From positions 1 to 5,374 of the forward strand of contig JAFPPJ010000488.1 in NCBI GenBank assembly GCA_017410745.1: a stretch of 5,374 nt of DNA. The letters run 5' to 3'. Each line of letters begins with the position of its first letter. Within the stretch, counting starts at the first letter, position 1. Both the position numbers and the translations under genes were made by a program. Below are positions 1 to 5,374 of the stretch, in pieces. Source of the DNA: Oscillospiraceae bacterium (GTDB taxonomy: Bacteria > Bacillota > Clostridia > Oscillospirales > Ruminococcaceae). The notes under the pieces were generated by a model that saw only the letters and a list, made by a program, of their open reading frames with translations, did not search any database and was not told the origin of the DNA.

Positions 1-648
1 GTAGTGGTAAGACGTCTCGCCAGAGAGACCGACAACTGCGTGGGCACATCCAATGTGTACCTTGCAATGAAGTACGACCTCACCCCCATCGGCACATATG
101 CCCATGAATTCGTGCAGATGTATCAGGGCATCGACTCCATCCCCCTTGCATTCACCAACTACTACGCGATGAAGGACTGGTACTGGGAGTATGACGGCGA
201 TAACGGCACGGCACTGACCGATACCGTCACCACCGACCTTTTCCTGCTCGACTTCAACCGCTCCATGGTCAACAACTACAGCGGCGTGCGCCATGACAGC
301 GGCGACCCATATGAATGGGGCGAAAAGATCATCGCACATTACAAGAAATACGGCGTAGACCCGAAGACCAAGCTGCTGCTGTTCTCCGACAGCCTTGACT
401 TTGACAAGGCACAGAAGCTGTATGACTACTTCTCGCCCAAGACCAAGGTATCCTTCGGCATAGGCACCTTCTGCTCCAATGATACCGAGGAGGAAGCGCT
501 CAACATAGTAATAAAGCTCCAGTATGTCAACGGCAGACCCGTGGCAAAGCTGTCCGACACACCGGGCAAGGCTATGTGCCGCGATGCGGAATATCTTGAA
601 TATCTCAAGAGCTCCGTTGCATTCAGGCTCAAGAGGAACAGTCTCTGA
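1..648 (+). CDS. pncB: Nicotinate phosphoribosyltransferase, C-terminal part (5' truncated by window)
   Basis: Cytoplasmic enzyme of NAD salvage that joins nicotinate and PRPP, with ATP hydrolysis, to give nicotinate mononucleotide. The frame is open from base 1, so the start lies upstream; 215 residues are visible and, against the roughly 400-residue E. coli enzyme, about 180 are missing. Visible family motifs are GTSN followed by PIGTYAHE, whose His (codon 103-105) matches the phosphorylated histidine of the family; ALTDTVTTD; RHDSGDP at 289-309, a phosphoribosyl-binding stretch; LLFSDSLD; SFGIGT; and NIVIKLQ...VAKLSDTPGK near the end. The order and spacing match E. coli PncB closely. It ends in TGA at 646-648, sharing one base with the ATG of the next gene, which implies translational coupling. 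Nothing is degenerate in the visible part. The assignment is secure; regulation cannot be judged because the promoter is outside the window. Confidence 0.96.
   Translation, partial: VVVRRLARETDNCVGTSNVYLAMKYDLTPIGTYAHEFVQMYQGIDSIPLAFTNYYAMKDWYWEYDGDNGTALTDTVTTDLFLLDFNRSMVNNYSGVRHDSGDPYEWGEKIIAHYKKYGVDPKTKLLLFSDSLDFDKAQKLYDYFSPKTKVSFGIGTFCSNDTEEEALNIVIKLQYVNGRPVAKLSDTPGKAMCRDAEYLEYLKSSVAFRLKRNSL
632..638 (+). promoter_or_regulatory. Ribosome binding site for the S66 peptidase gene, inside the pncB end
   Basis: AGAGGAA lies 9 bases before the ATG at 648 and inside the last codons of pncB. Together with the TGATG stop/start overlap it supports 648 as the start and coupling to pncB translation. 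Confidence 0.6.
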
Positions 649-1871
649 TGGATATAAGACGTATAATTGCTGCGGCAGCCGCCGCAGCATTCATTCCATA
701 TGGTGCTGTATATGCCGCGGAGGAAAAGCCCGAGGCACATATCTATAAGATGGACGGCTATACCGAGGTGTATTTCGACACCCCGCACCCGGGCACAGAC
801 ACATTCGCCGTCAACGGTGATCCGCGATGCGGCGAGGAATACCGCGGTCAGCCCATTATCATGACAGAGGACGGCATCATACGGATGCGGGTGAAAACGG
901 ACGGCAAAGCGACTAACTATGTGTTCCATATAGATGTGAACGAGAAGCATATCATAAAGCCCCGCGCCCTTGAAAAGGGCGATACCATCGGTGTAGTCGC
1001 TCCCGCACGCTATCTTGACGAGGACATATCCGGTGCCGTGGCGATGCTTGAGGATATGGGATACAGCGTGAAGCTCGGACAGAGCTGCAGCCTGAGATAC
1101 AACGGCTATGCGGGCACGCCAAAGCAGCGCGCCGCCGACATAAACGCATTCTTTGCGGACGATGAGGTGGATGCAGTGCTTTGTCTGCGAGGCGGTGCGG
1201 GCAGCATGGATATCCTTGACCTTATCGACTACGATATCATAAAGGAAAATCCGAAGCTTTTCATCGGCTTCTCCGACATAACCGCCCTGCATTCCGCCAT
1301 ATACAACAAATGCGGGCTTGTGACCATACACGGCCCTATGCTGTCGAACCTTGCACTCGAGCACACGGAGTATACCGTGGCACAGCTTCGTGACGGGCTT
1401 GACGGAGATATTACAGAGCCGACCTTTCCGGAGGGCGCGGAGCTTACTGCGCTGAGTATGGGCACTGCACAGGGACGTATAGCGGGCGGCAATCTCTCCC
1501 GTATGTGCGACCTCATAGGCACGCCATATGAACCGAACACAGCGGGTGCGATAATTGTGATAGAGGACACCCATGAATCCGCACAGAGCATAGAGAATAA
1601 GCTTGACAAGCTGATAGACAGCAGACTTATCGATAAATGCTCGGGCATAGTGTTCGGGGAGTTCACCGACTCCGCCGATTCTTACGGCAAGACCTGGCAG
1701 GATGTGATAGAGAAGTTTGCTGCACAGTGCGGCAAGCCCTGCGCAATGGGTCTTCCCATCGGCCACGATCCCGACAATATGTTCCTGCCACTCGGCATAA
1801 GGGCAGAGCTCAGCTGCACGGAGGACGGCGCACAGCTCGTCTTCCTTGATGACATATACGCACAGACATAA
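648..1871 (+). CDS. Secreted S66-family LD-carboxypeptidase-like peptidase with N-terminal extension
   Basis: A serine peptidase of family S66 (LdcA/MccF type), which cleaves L,D- or related bonds such as the terminal D-Ala of murein tetrapeptides. The 407 residues begin with a signal peptide: charged MDIRR, an alanine-rich core, and a likely cleavage after VYA (residue 23), with no lipobox Cys. Residues about 25-103 form an extra beta-rich segment with a YxGQPI...DGIIRMRV pattern that resembles the chitobiase/hexosaminidase C-terminal fold; this is a weak inference. The S66 domain runs from about 105 (KGDTIGVVAPA) to the end. The catalytic triad is readable as Ser209 in GFSDIT, Glu306 in IEDTHE and His373 in GLPIGHD, with spacing close to Pseudomonas LdcA (Ser115, Glu217, His285). 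It overlaps pncB by one base. Family members are mostly cytoplasmic and near 300 residues, so export and the extension are unusual. Family is sure; substrate is unknown, and an MccF-like amidase role cannot be excluded. Confidence 0.9.
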   Translation: MDIRRIIAAAAAAAFIPYGAVYAAEEKPEAHIYKMDGYTEVYFDTPHPGTDTFAVNGDPRCGEEYRGQPIIMTEDGIIRMRVKTDGKATNYVFHIDVNEKHIIKPRALEKGDTIGVVAPARYLDEDISGAVAMLEDMGYSVKLGQSCSLRYNGYAGTPKQRAADINAFFADDEVDAVLCLRGGAGSMDILDLIDYDIIKENPKLFIGFSDITALHSAIYNKCGLVTIHGPMLSNLALEHTEYTVAQLRDGLDGDITEPTFPEGAELTALSMGTAQGRIAGGNLSRMCDLIGTPYEPNTAGAIIVIEDTHESAQSIENKLDKLIDSRLIDKCSGIVFGEFTDSADSYGKTWQDVIEKFAAQCGKPCAMGLPIGHDPDNMFLPLGIRAELSCTEDGAQLVFLDDIYAQT

Positions 1872-1876
1872 GGGGG
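1871..1876 (+). promoter_or_regulatory. Ribosome binding site fixing the xynB start at 1882
   Basis: AGGGGG begins on the last base of the preceding TAA stop and lies 5 bases before ATG 1882. An in-frame ATG at 1846 would overlap the upstream gene by 26 bases and has no such site, so 1882 is preferred. Confidence 0.7.
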
Positions 1877-1881
1877 TAACC

Positions 1882-3366
1882 ATGAGAACAGTCATAAACG
1901 GCGATGAGAACATCGCATTCAGAAACAACGCAGATATGTGCATAGGCACGGGCAGGCTCGGCCTTGCACTGACCAAGGAATATCTCGAGCAATTGCGCCT
2001 TGTGCAGGAGCAGATCGGCTTCAGATTCATACGCGGCCACGGCCTTTTCACCGACGATGTGGCGATATACCACGAGTACGAGGAGGACGGCGTCACCCGC
2101 ACCGAATACAACTACACCTATCTTGACCGGATATTTGACAGCTACATAGAGCTCGGCATCCGTCCCTATCTCGAGCTGGGCTTCATGCCCGAAAAAATGG
2201 CATCCGGCACACAGACCATATTCTACTGGAAGGGCAACACCACACCTCCCGCCGATTATAAGAAGTGGACGGATATGGTGCAGGCACTGCTCAGACATCT
2301 CATCGGCCGCTACGGCGAGGAGGTATACGACTGGTACATCGAGGTATGGAACGAGCCCAATCTCCCCGGCTTCTGGTACAAGGCGGACATGGATGAGTAT
2401 TTCCGCCTCTTTGTCGAGACCTTCCGTGCCATAAAGGAAGTGGACGGACGTTTCAAGGTTGGCGGCCCTGCGATATGCGGCGTCAATGACGAGGTATGGA
2501 TGCGCAGATTTCTGGAATTCTGCCGAGACAGCGGCATCACGCCCGATACCGTCACACGCCATCACTACACCGTGGAATTCCCCGAGCATGACGGACACTA
2601 CGACTATTCCAGGCTCGAAGACCCGGATATGCGCATCGCAAATCTGCAGTCCTCCCGCGATATAATCGACTCCTTCGATGAATTCAAGGGCACGCCCATG
2701 CACATCACCGAGTTCAGCACATCCTACACACCGCAGGGCGTCATACACGACACCAACCTCAACGCGGCGTATATCGCAGGACAGCTGTCCCGCCTCGGCG
2801 ACATGAACGAGCTCTATTCCTACTGGACATTCGGCGACGTATTCGAGGAGAGAGGCGTGCCCTTCACGCCCTTCCACGGCGGCTTCGGCCTTGTTGCCAA
2901 CGGCCTTATACCCAAGCCCGTATTCTACACGTTCGCCTTCTACAAGCAGCTGAAGCTCTTCTCCGAAAGGTGCGTACACAGGGATGCTTCCTCCGTGATC
3001 GTGAAGTCCGAAAGCGGCTATGCAGGCATACTGTGGAACATCGGCGAGGAGGACATCACACGGGAATTCTCCCTTGCGGCAGACGGCGGATACACTCTCA
3101 TCACCAAGACGGTCGATGAGGACACCTGCAACCCTCTGAAACTGTGGCACGATCTGGGAGAACCCGCATACCCCGACGAAAAGATAAACGCACTGCTGCG
3201 CGATGCGGCTAAGCCCCTGATACAGAGCAGCACCGTCACTGCAGAGAGCCGCGCGGATATATATCTCACCGTAAAGAAGCACGGTGTTGTGTACTTCGAG
3301 CTGCGCCGACGCACCTTCACTCCCGACAGGGGCTACGACTACGACAGGGCAGTATCCTTCCACTGA
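1882..3366 (+). CDS. xynB: GH39 beta-xylosidase
   Basis: Retaining beta-1,4-xylosidase of glycoside hydrolase family 39, which releases xylose from the non-reducing end of xylo-oligosaccharides. The product is 494 residues, against about 500 for the Thermoanaerobacterium XynB enzymes. Visible family signatures are GTGRLGLAL near residue 20, FIRGHGLFTDDVAIY, FMPEKMASGTQT, VGGPAICG, NAAYIAGQLS, SYWTFGDVFEE and FHGGFGLV. The acid/base is Glu158 in WNEPN and the nucleophile is Glu277 in HITEFSTSY, nearly the same numbering as Glu160 and Glu277 of T. saccharolyticum XynB. A TIM barrel fills roughly residues 15-340, followed by a beta-sandwich. There is no signal peptide or binding module, so it should act in the cytoplasm on imported oligosaccharides. 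It starts 10 bases after the S66 gene, suggesting one transcript. No xylose regulator or transporter is in view. The family call is very firm; some GH39 members have other glycoside specificities. Confidence 0.97.
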   Translation: MRTVINGDENIAFRNNADMCIGTGRLGLALTKEYLEQLRLVQEQIGFRFIRGHGLFTDDVAIYHEYEEDGVTRTEYNYTYLDRIFDSYIELGIRPYLELGFMPEKMASGTQTIFYWKGNTTPPADYKKWTDMVQALLRHLIGRYGEEVYDWYIEVWNEPNLPGFWYKADMDEYFRLFVETFRAIKEVDGRFKVGGPAICGVNDEVWMRRFLEFCRDSGITPDTVTRHHYTVEFPEHDGHYDYSRLEDPDMRIANLQSSRDIIDSFDEFKGTPMHITEFSTSYTPQGVIHDTNLNAAYIAGQLSRLGDMNELYSYWTFGDVFEERGVPFTPFHGGFGLVANGLIPKPVFYTFAFYKQLKLFSERCVHRDASSVIVKSESGYAGILWNIGEEDITREFSLAADGGYTLITKTVDEDTCNPLKLWHDLGEPAYPDEKINALLRDAAKPLIQSSTVTAESRADIYLTVKKHGVVYFELRRRTFTPDRGYDYDRAVSFH

Positions 3367-3377
3367 TGCCCATATCC

Positions 3378-3406
3378 ATTATACCGTCTCCCCGCAGCAA
3401 TGTCAA
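3378..3406 (-). promoter_or_regulatory. Perfect-consensus sigma-A promoter pointing antisense into xynB
   Basis: On the minus strand TTGACA (3406-3401) and TATAAT (3383-3378) are separated by exactly 17 bases. All 12 consensus bases match. Transcription would start near 3371 and run into the 3' end of xynB as antisense RNA. No convincing minus-strand gene follows, so the product would be an antisense or non-coding RNA. The -35 box overlaps the left arm of the dyad at 3394-3404. The site is seen in sequence; activity is inferred. Confidence 0.6.
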
Positions 3407-3491
3407 TATATACGTTGCATTTTGATGTAACTTTGTATAAGTGCACAGCAAATGTAACTTTCGGCTGTTGTATATGTACAGACATTGCTGC
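3394..3491 (+). ncRNA. Branched dyad element in the xynB-queT gap, possible structured RNA
   Basis: A perfect 11-bp inverted repeat, GCAGCAATGTC at 3394-3404 and its complement at 3481-3491, encloses further pairing: ATATAC 3408-3413 with GTATAT 3470-3475; GTTGCAT 3414-3420 with ATGTAAC 3425-3431 across a 4-base loop; and ACAGC 3445-3449 with GCTGT 3464-3468. The result is a closing stem with two arms. The second helix needs one G-U pair (3417 with 3428) that exists only in plus-strand RNA, which mildly favours a role in the xynB 3' UTR. It does not match a riboswitch I recognise. Alternatives are a MITE-like remnant or a protein-binding dyad. It contains no gene. Confidence 0.4.
3425..3461 (+). 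repeat. Direct repeat of ATGTAACTTT, 27-base period
   Basis: ATGTAACTTT occurs at 3425-3434 and again at 3452-3461. The two copies fall in the two arms of the dyad element, the first partly in a helix and the second in the loop of the second arm. Confidence 0.55.
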
Positions 3492-3499
3492 CAGCATAA

Positions 3500-3534
3500 A
3501 AGTCCCGAAGCGTTCGGCGAACGCTCCGGGACTT
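3500..3534 (-). terminator. Hairpin terminator of queT, possibly bidirectional
   Basis: The arms 3500-3515 and 3519-3534 make a 16-bp stem with a 3-base loop. In minus-strand RNA the single imperfect position (3508/3526) is a G-U pair and the stem is followed by TTTTAT; in plus-strand RNA it is an A-C mismatch followed by a poorer GTCTATTTAT tract. The hairpin starts 2 bases after the queT stop. It is therefore best read as the queT terminator, with possible weaker use for the xynB transcript that ends 134 bases away on the other side. Confidence 0.88.
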
Positions 3535-3536
3535 GT

Positions 3537-4019
3537 CTATTTATCCGGATGAAGCTTTATGCGCTTGTTTACGGCGGTATAGAGCAGCTGACCGAGCACC
3601 CCGCATGAGATGAACTCCCCTGCAAATACCGTCGCCATCATGAACGGCAGCGCATCCTCTGCACCGTAGGCATACCGCAGCACAAAGGGTATGATCAGCG
3701 TATTCGCTGCGATAGGCGGTATGCTCGCAAGTATCCTGTGCCCTTTGAGCAGCCGTGTGCCCACCGCTCCTATGAGCGTGGCTGCCGACCCGAAGACTAT
3801 ATCCCACGGGACAGCACCCGTTATGATATTTGATACCGCGCACCCGATGAACAGTCCCGGTACTGCCGCAGGCGTAAAGCACGGCAGTATGCACAGCGCC
3901 TCCGACACCCTGACCTGTATCACGCCCGATGCGAGCCCAAGCACACTGCTGAGCAGTGTCAGTACGGTATACATCGCCACTATTATGCCCGCCTGCGCTA
4001 TATACTGTGTCTTTTTCAT
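3537..4019 (-). CDS. queT: QueT-type ECF transporter S component (queuosine precursor uptake)
   Basis: A 160-residue integral membrane protein, predicted to be the substrate-binding S subunit of an energy-coupling factor importer for a queuosine precursor such as preQ1 or queuine, working with the shared EcfA/EcfA'/EcfT module encoded elsewhere. Recognised from QVRVSEALCILP near residues 35-46, FTPAAVPGLFIGC at 48-60 and WDIVFGSAATLIGA at 72-85, which are hallmark QueT stretches. The sequence is mostly hydrophobic, with about five or six membrane segments, an Ala/Gly-rich first helix after MKKTQYIAQAG, and a short basic tail. It is transcribed alone, converging on xynB and diverging from trkH, with its own promoter and terminator. 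A preQ1 riboswitch often precedes such genes, but the roughly 24-base leader predicted here is too short for one. Substrate is inferred from family, not shown. Confidence 0.88.
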   Translation of the reverse strand: MKKTQYIAQAGIIVAMYTVLTLLSSVLGLASGVIQVRVSEALCILPCFTPAAVPGLFIGCAVSNIITGAVPWDIVFGSAATLIGAVGTRLLKGHRILASIPPIAANTLIIPFVLRYAYGAEDALPFMMATVFAGEFISCGVLGQLLYTAVNKRIKLHPDK

Positions 4020-4022
4020 GGT

Positions 4023-4028
4023 ATCACC
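4023..4028 (-). promoter_or_regulatory. Ribosome binding site of queT
   Basis: GGTGAT on the minus strand matches the downstream half of the full Shine-Dalgarno sequence and sits 3 bases before the ATG, which is the right register for the core. It supports the start at 4019. Confidence 0.5.
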
Positions 4029-4032
4029 CGCC

Positions 4033-4044
4033 CGTAATATTACG
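4033..4044. promoter_or_regulatory. 12-bp palindrome at the queT start point, candidate operator
   Basis: CGTAATATTACG is a perfect palindrome. It begins 5 bases downstream of the queT -10 box, so it covers the expected +1 and early leader, a typical place for a repressor to block transcription. A similar TGATATTAT word overlaps the -10 region just upstream. No regulator gene is in view and I do not recognise the site. Confidence 0.35.
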
Positions 4045-4049
4045 TTTCC

Positions 4050-4078
4050 ATAATATCACATATCCCGCCCGCTGTCAA
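4050..4078 (-). promoter_or_regulatory. Sigma-A promoter of queT
   Basis: Minus-strand TTGACA (4078-4073) and TATTAT (4055-4050) are separated by 17 bases. The start is expected near 4043, giving a leader of about 24 bases. Confidence 0.82.
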
Positions 4079-4080
4079 GC

Positions 4081-4200
4081 GTGCATTGCCGCAGGCAAGG
4101 CTCAGACCTTATCACCCGGCCTTTTAGGTCAGGATATACCGGGGCAGAGCCTCCATACCCCGATCATTTCGCAGGCAAAAGTCAGCACAGCCGTCCGGGG
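4081..4200. other. Non-coding block between divergent promoters, with three small hairpins
   Basis: No credible reading frame crosses this stretch, and it lies upstream of both promoters. It contains TTGCC-GCA-GGCAA (4086-4098), GACCT with AGGTC (4105-4109, 4126-4130) and CGGGG with CCCCG (4140-4144, 4158-4162). GCAGGCAA recurs at 4091-4098 and 4171-4178, each followed three bases later by TCAG. It may be regulator-binding DNA, a decayed gene or a small RNA; none can be chosen from sequence alone. Confidence 0.4.
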
Positions 4201-4201
4201 C

Positions 4202-4230
4202 TTGACATTTCTGTCTGAAAGTGCTATTAT
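4202..4230 (+). promoter_or_regulatory. Sigma-A promoter of trkH
   Basis: TTGACA (4202-4207) and TATTAT (4225-4230) are separated by 17 bases, identical in both boxes and in spacing to the queT promoter. The start is expected near 4237, leaving a leader of about 35 bases. That is too short for a c-di-AMP (ydaO) riboswitch, which often precedes potassium genes in Bacillota. Confidence 0.85.
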
Positions 4231-4257
4231 ATCAACGTATAGAAATCACCAACCATC

Positions 4258-4265
4258 AAAGAAGG
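4258..4265 (+). promoter_or_regulatory. Ribosome binding site of trkH
   Basis: AAAGAAGG lies 6 bases before ATG 4272. The next in-frame ATG, at 4284, has no such site, so 4272 is chosen. Confidence 0.65.
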
Positions 4266-4271
4266 CTTTAA

Positions 4272-5374
4272 ATGAATTACCGCATGATAAAAAATATACT
4301 GGGCTGGCTGCTGTGCTTTGACGGCGCATTCATGCTCGTGCCGCTTGTCACGGGTCTTGTATGCCATGAGAAAGAGGCGCTGTGGTTCATCCCGGTAATA
4401 GCACTGTGCGCATTGCTCGGTCTGCTGATGATACTCGTGCGCAAGCCCCGCAACAAGCAGCTCTATGCCAAGGAAGGCTTTGTGATAGTCGGACTGAGCT
4501 GGATAGTCATGTCCCTGTTCGGAGCTCTGCCGCTGTGGCTGTCGGGCACCATCCCCGAATATGTCGATGCCCTGTTTGAGACGGTATCGGGCTTCACCAC
4601 CACAGGAGCGACTATACTCTCGGATGTGGAGCATCTGCCCGAATGTATGATAATGTGGCGCAGCTTCACCCACTGGGTAGGCGGCATGGGCGTGCTCGTA
4701 TTCGTTATGGCATTCATACCGCTCAGCGGCGGCAGCAATATGCATATCATGAAGGCGGAGAGCACAGGCCCGTCGGTGAGCAAGCTCGTACCCGGCGTGA
4801 AGACCACTGCCCTTGCGCTCTATTCCATATATTTCGTCATGACCGCCCTCGAATTCATCATGCTGCTCTTCGGCGGCATGACAGTGCTGCAGGCGCTCAA
4901 TACATCCTTTGCAACTGCGGGCACCGGCGGCTTCGGCTTCTTCAATGACAGCATGGCATCCTTCTCGTCATATACGCGCTGGGTCATAACCGCGTTCATG
5001 CTGCTTTTCTCCATCAGCTTCTCGTCCTATTATCTGTTCCTCAAAAAGAAGTTCAAGGCGGCTCTCACCTATGAGATACGCATATTCATCATAATCGTGG
5101 CAGCGTCCATACTCGTCATCACGCTGAACCTCCACGGCTATTATCCCACGTTCAGGGATCAGCTCGAACAGGCATCCTTCACAGTGGCGTCCATTATATC
5201 CACCACGGGCTTTTCCACCTGCGACTTTGACCGGTGGCCGGAGATATCCAAGACCATACTCGTCGCCCTCATGTTCATAGGCGCAACAGCAGGCTCCACG
5301 GGCGGCGGCATGAAGGTGTCAAGAGTGATCATCCTCATCAAGGGCATGAAGAAGGAGCTCGAGATGATGGTGCA
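4272..5374 (+). CDS. trkH: TrkH-family potassium uptake protein (3' end beyond window)
   Basis: Membrane-embedded ion-conducting subunit of a Trk/Ktr potassium uptake system, normally partnered with a cytoplasmic NAD- or ATP-binding TrkA/KtrA gating ring. The frame stays open to the window end, giving 367 residues; TrkH proteins are about 480, so roughly 115 are missing. The protein starts MNYRMIKNILGWLL with two hydrophobic segments before residue 60. Selectivity-filter loops are visible as SGFTTTGAT (106-114), FATAGTGGFG (213-222) and SIISTTGFST (307-316), each carrying the filter glycine. The RSFTHWVGGMGV stretch (130-141) is a family signature, and GATAGSTGGGMKVSR (337-351) is the glycine-rich intramembrane gating loop after the third pore. 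The fourth filter loop lies outside the window. It diverges from queT and has its own promoter. A trkA gene commonly follows, but that cannot be seen. The KtrB subgroup is a close alternative name. Confidence 0.95.
   Translation, partial: MNYRMIKNILGWLLCFDGAFMLVPLVTGLVCHEKEALWFIPVIALCALLGLLMILVRKPRNKQLYAKEGFVIVGLSWIVMSLFGALPLWLSGTIPEYVDALFETVSGFTTTGATILSDVEHLPECMIMWRSFTHWVGGMGVLVFVMAFIPLSGGSNMHIMKAESTGPSVSKLVPGVKTTALALYSIYFVMTALEFIMLLFGGMTVLQALNTSFATAGTGGFGFFNDSMASFSSYTRWVITAFMLLFSISFSSYYLFLKKKFKAALTYEIRIFIIIVAASILVITLNLHGYYPTFRDQLEQASFTVASIISTTGFSTCDFDRWPEISKTILVALMFIGATAGSTGGGMKVSRVIILIKGMKKELEMMV

Noticed and set aside
1846..1881. Earlier ATG start for xynB giving 12 extra residues.
   Set aside because: It overlaps the upstream gene by 26 bases, lacks a ribosome site, and adds residues not expected at a GH39 N-terminus, whereas ATG 1882 has AGGGGG at proper spacing.
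426..2111. A 561-codon minus-strand open frame spanning the pncB end, the S66 gene and the start of xynB.
   Set aside because: It crosses three well-supported plus-strand genes, has no recognisable domain and no promoter or ribosome site at its start, so it is a shadow frame.
1810..3363. A 517-codon open frame on the minus strand opposite xynB, just downstream of the antisense promoter.
   Set aside because: The translated sequence resembles no family I know, it begins at a GTG without a good ribosome site, and it lies wholly opposite an unmistakable GH39 enzyme. Long antisense frames arise easily from the codon bias of GC-rich genes. The promoter makes it worth naming, but an untranslated antisense RNA is the simpler reading.
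3415..3441. Plus-strand promoter TTGCAT ... TATAAG inside the dyad.
   Set aside because: The spacing is only 15 bases and the -35 box is weak; the RNA would be a few dozen bases before the terminator hairpin.
3394..3491. MITE or insertion-sequence remnant with 11-bp terminal inverted repeats.
   Set aside because: No target-site duplication is visible at the ends and no transposase fragment is nearby. It is kept only as an alternative until other genomic copies are looked for.
4020..4043. Possible preQ1 riboswitch in the queT leader.
   Set aside because: The mapped promoter leaves only about 24 bases, and no preQ1-I hairpin plus A-rich tail pattern is present there.
4231..4271. Possible c-di-AMP (ydaO) riboswitch before trkH.
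   Set aside because: The strong promoter at 4202-4230 leaves a leader of about 35 bases, far too short for that RNA, and its conserved core is not seen.

Overview
The window looks like chromosomal DNA of a Gram-positive gut or rumen anaerobe of the Bacillota, most likely a Ruminococcus-like member of the Oscillospirales. This is inferred from moderately GC-rich coding DNA with very frequent ATA isoleucine codons, AT-rich intergenic gaps with near-consensus sigma-A promoters, a clostridial-type GH39 beta-xylosidase, and a QueT-type ECF transporter subunit. No phage, insertion sequence, CRISPR array, tRNA or rRNA is visible.

Layout. Positions 1-3366 hold three tightly packed plus-strand genes: the 3' part of pncB (nicotinate phosphoribosyltransferase, cut by the window start), a secreted LD-carboxypeptidase-like peptidase of family S66, and a cytoplasmic GH39 beta-xylosidase (xynB). 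The first two overlap by one base (TGATG) and the third starts 10 bases after the second, so they are probably co-transcribed although their pathways (NAD salvage, cell-wall peptide trimming, xylan use) are unrelated. Positions 3367-3536 are a convergent gap. It holds a 98-bp dyad that folds on paper into a branched structure, a perfect-consensus sigma-A promoter pointing antisense into xynB, and a strong hairpin terminator next to the stop of queT. queT (minus strand, 4019-3537) encodes a queuosine-precursor ECF substrate-binding membrane protein. Positions 4020-4271 are a divergent gap with two good promoters, TTGACA-17-TATTAT, one for queT and one for trkH. A 12-bp perfect palindrome sits at the expected queT start point, and about 120 bp of hairpin-forming sequence lies between the promoters. 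trkH (plus strand, from 4272) encodes a potassium-channel-like uptake subunit and runs off the window end.

All five genes belong to known families. The least explained DNA is the 3367-3499 element. Its left arm overlaps the -35 box of the antisense promoter, so it could combine an RNA structure in the xynB 3' UTR with an antisense start site. No transcription data are available here, so that role is a hypothesis.
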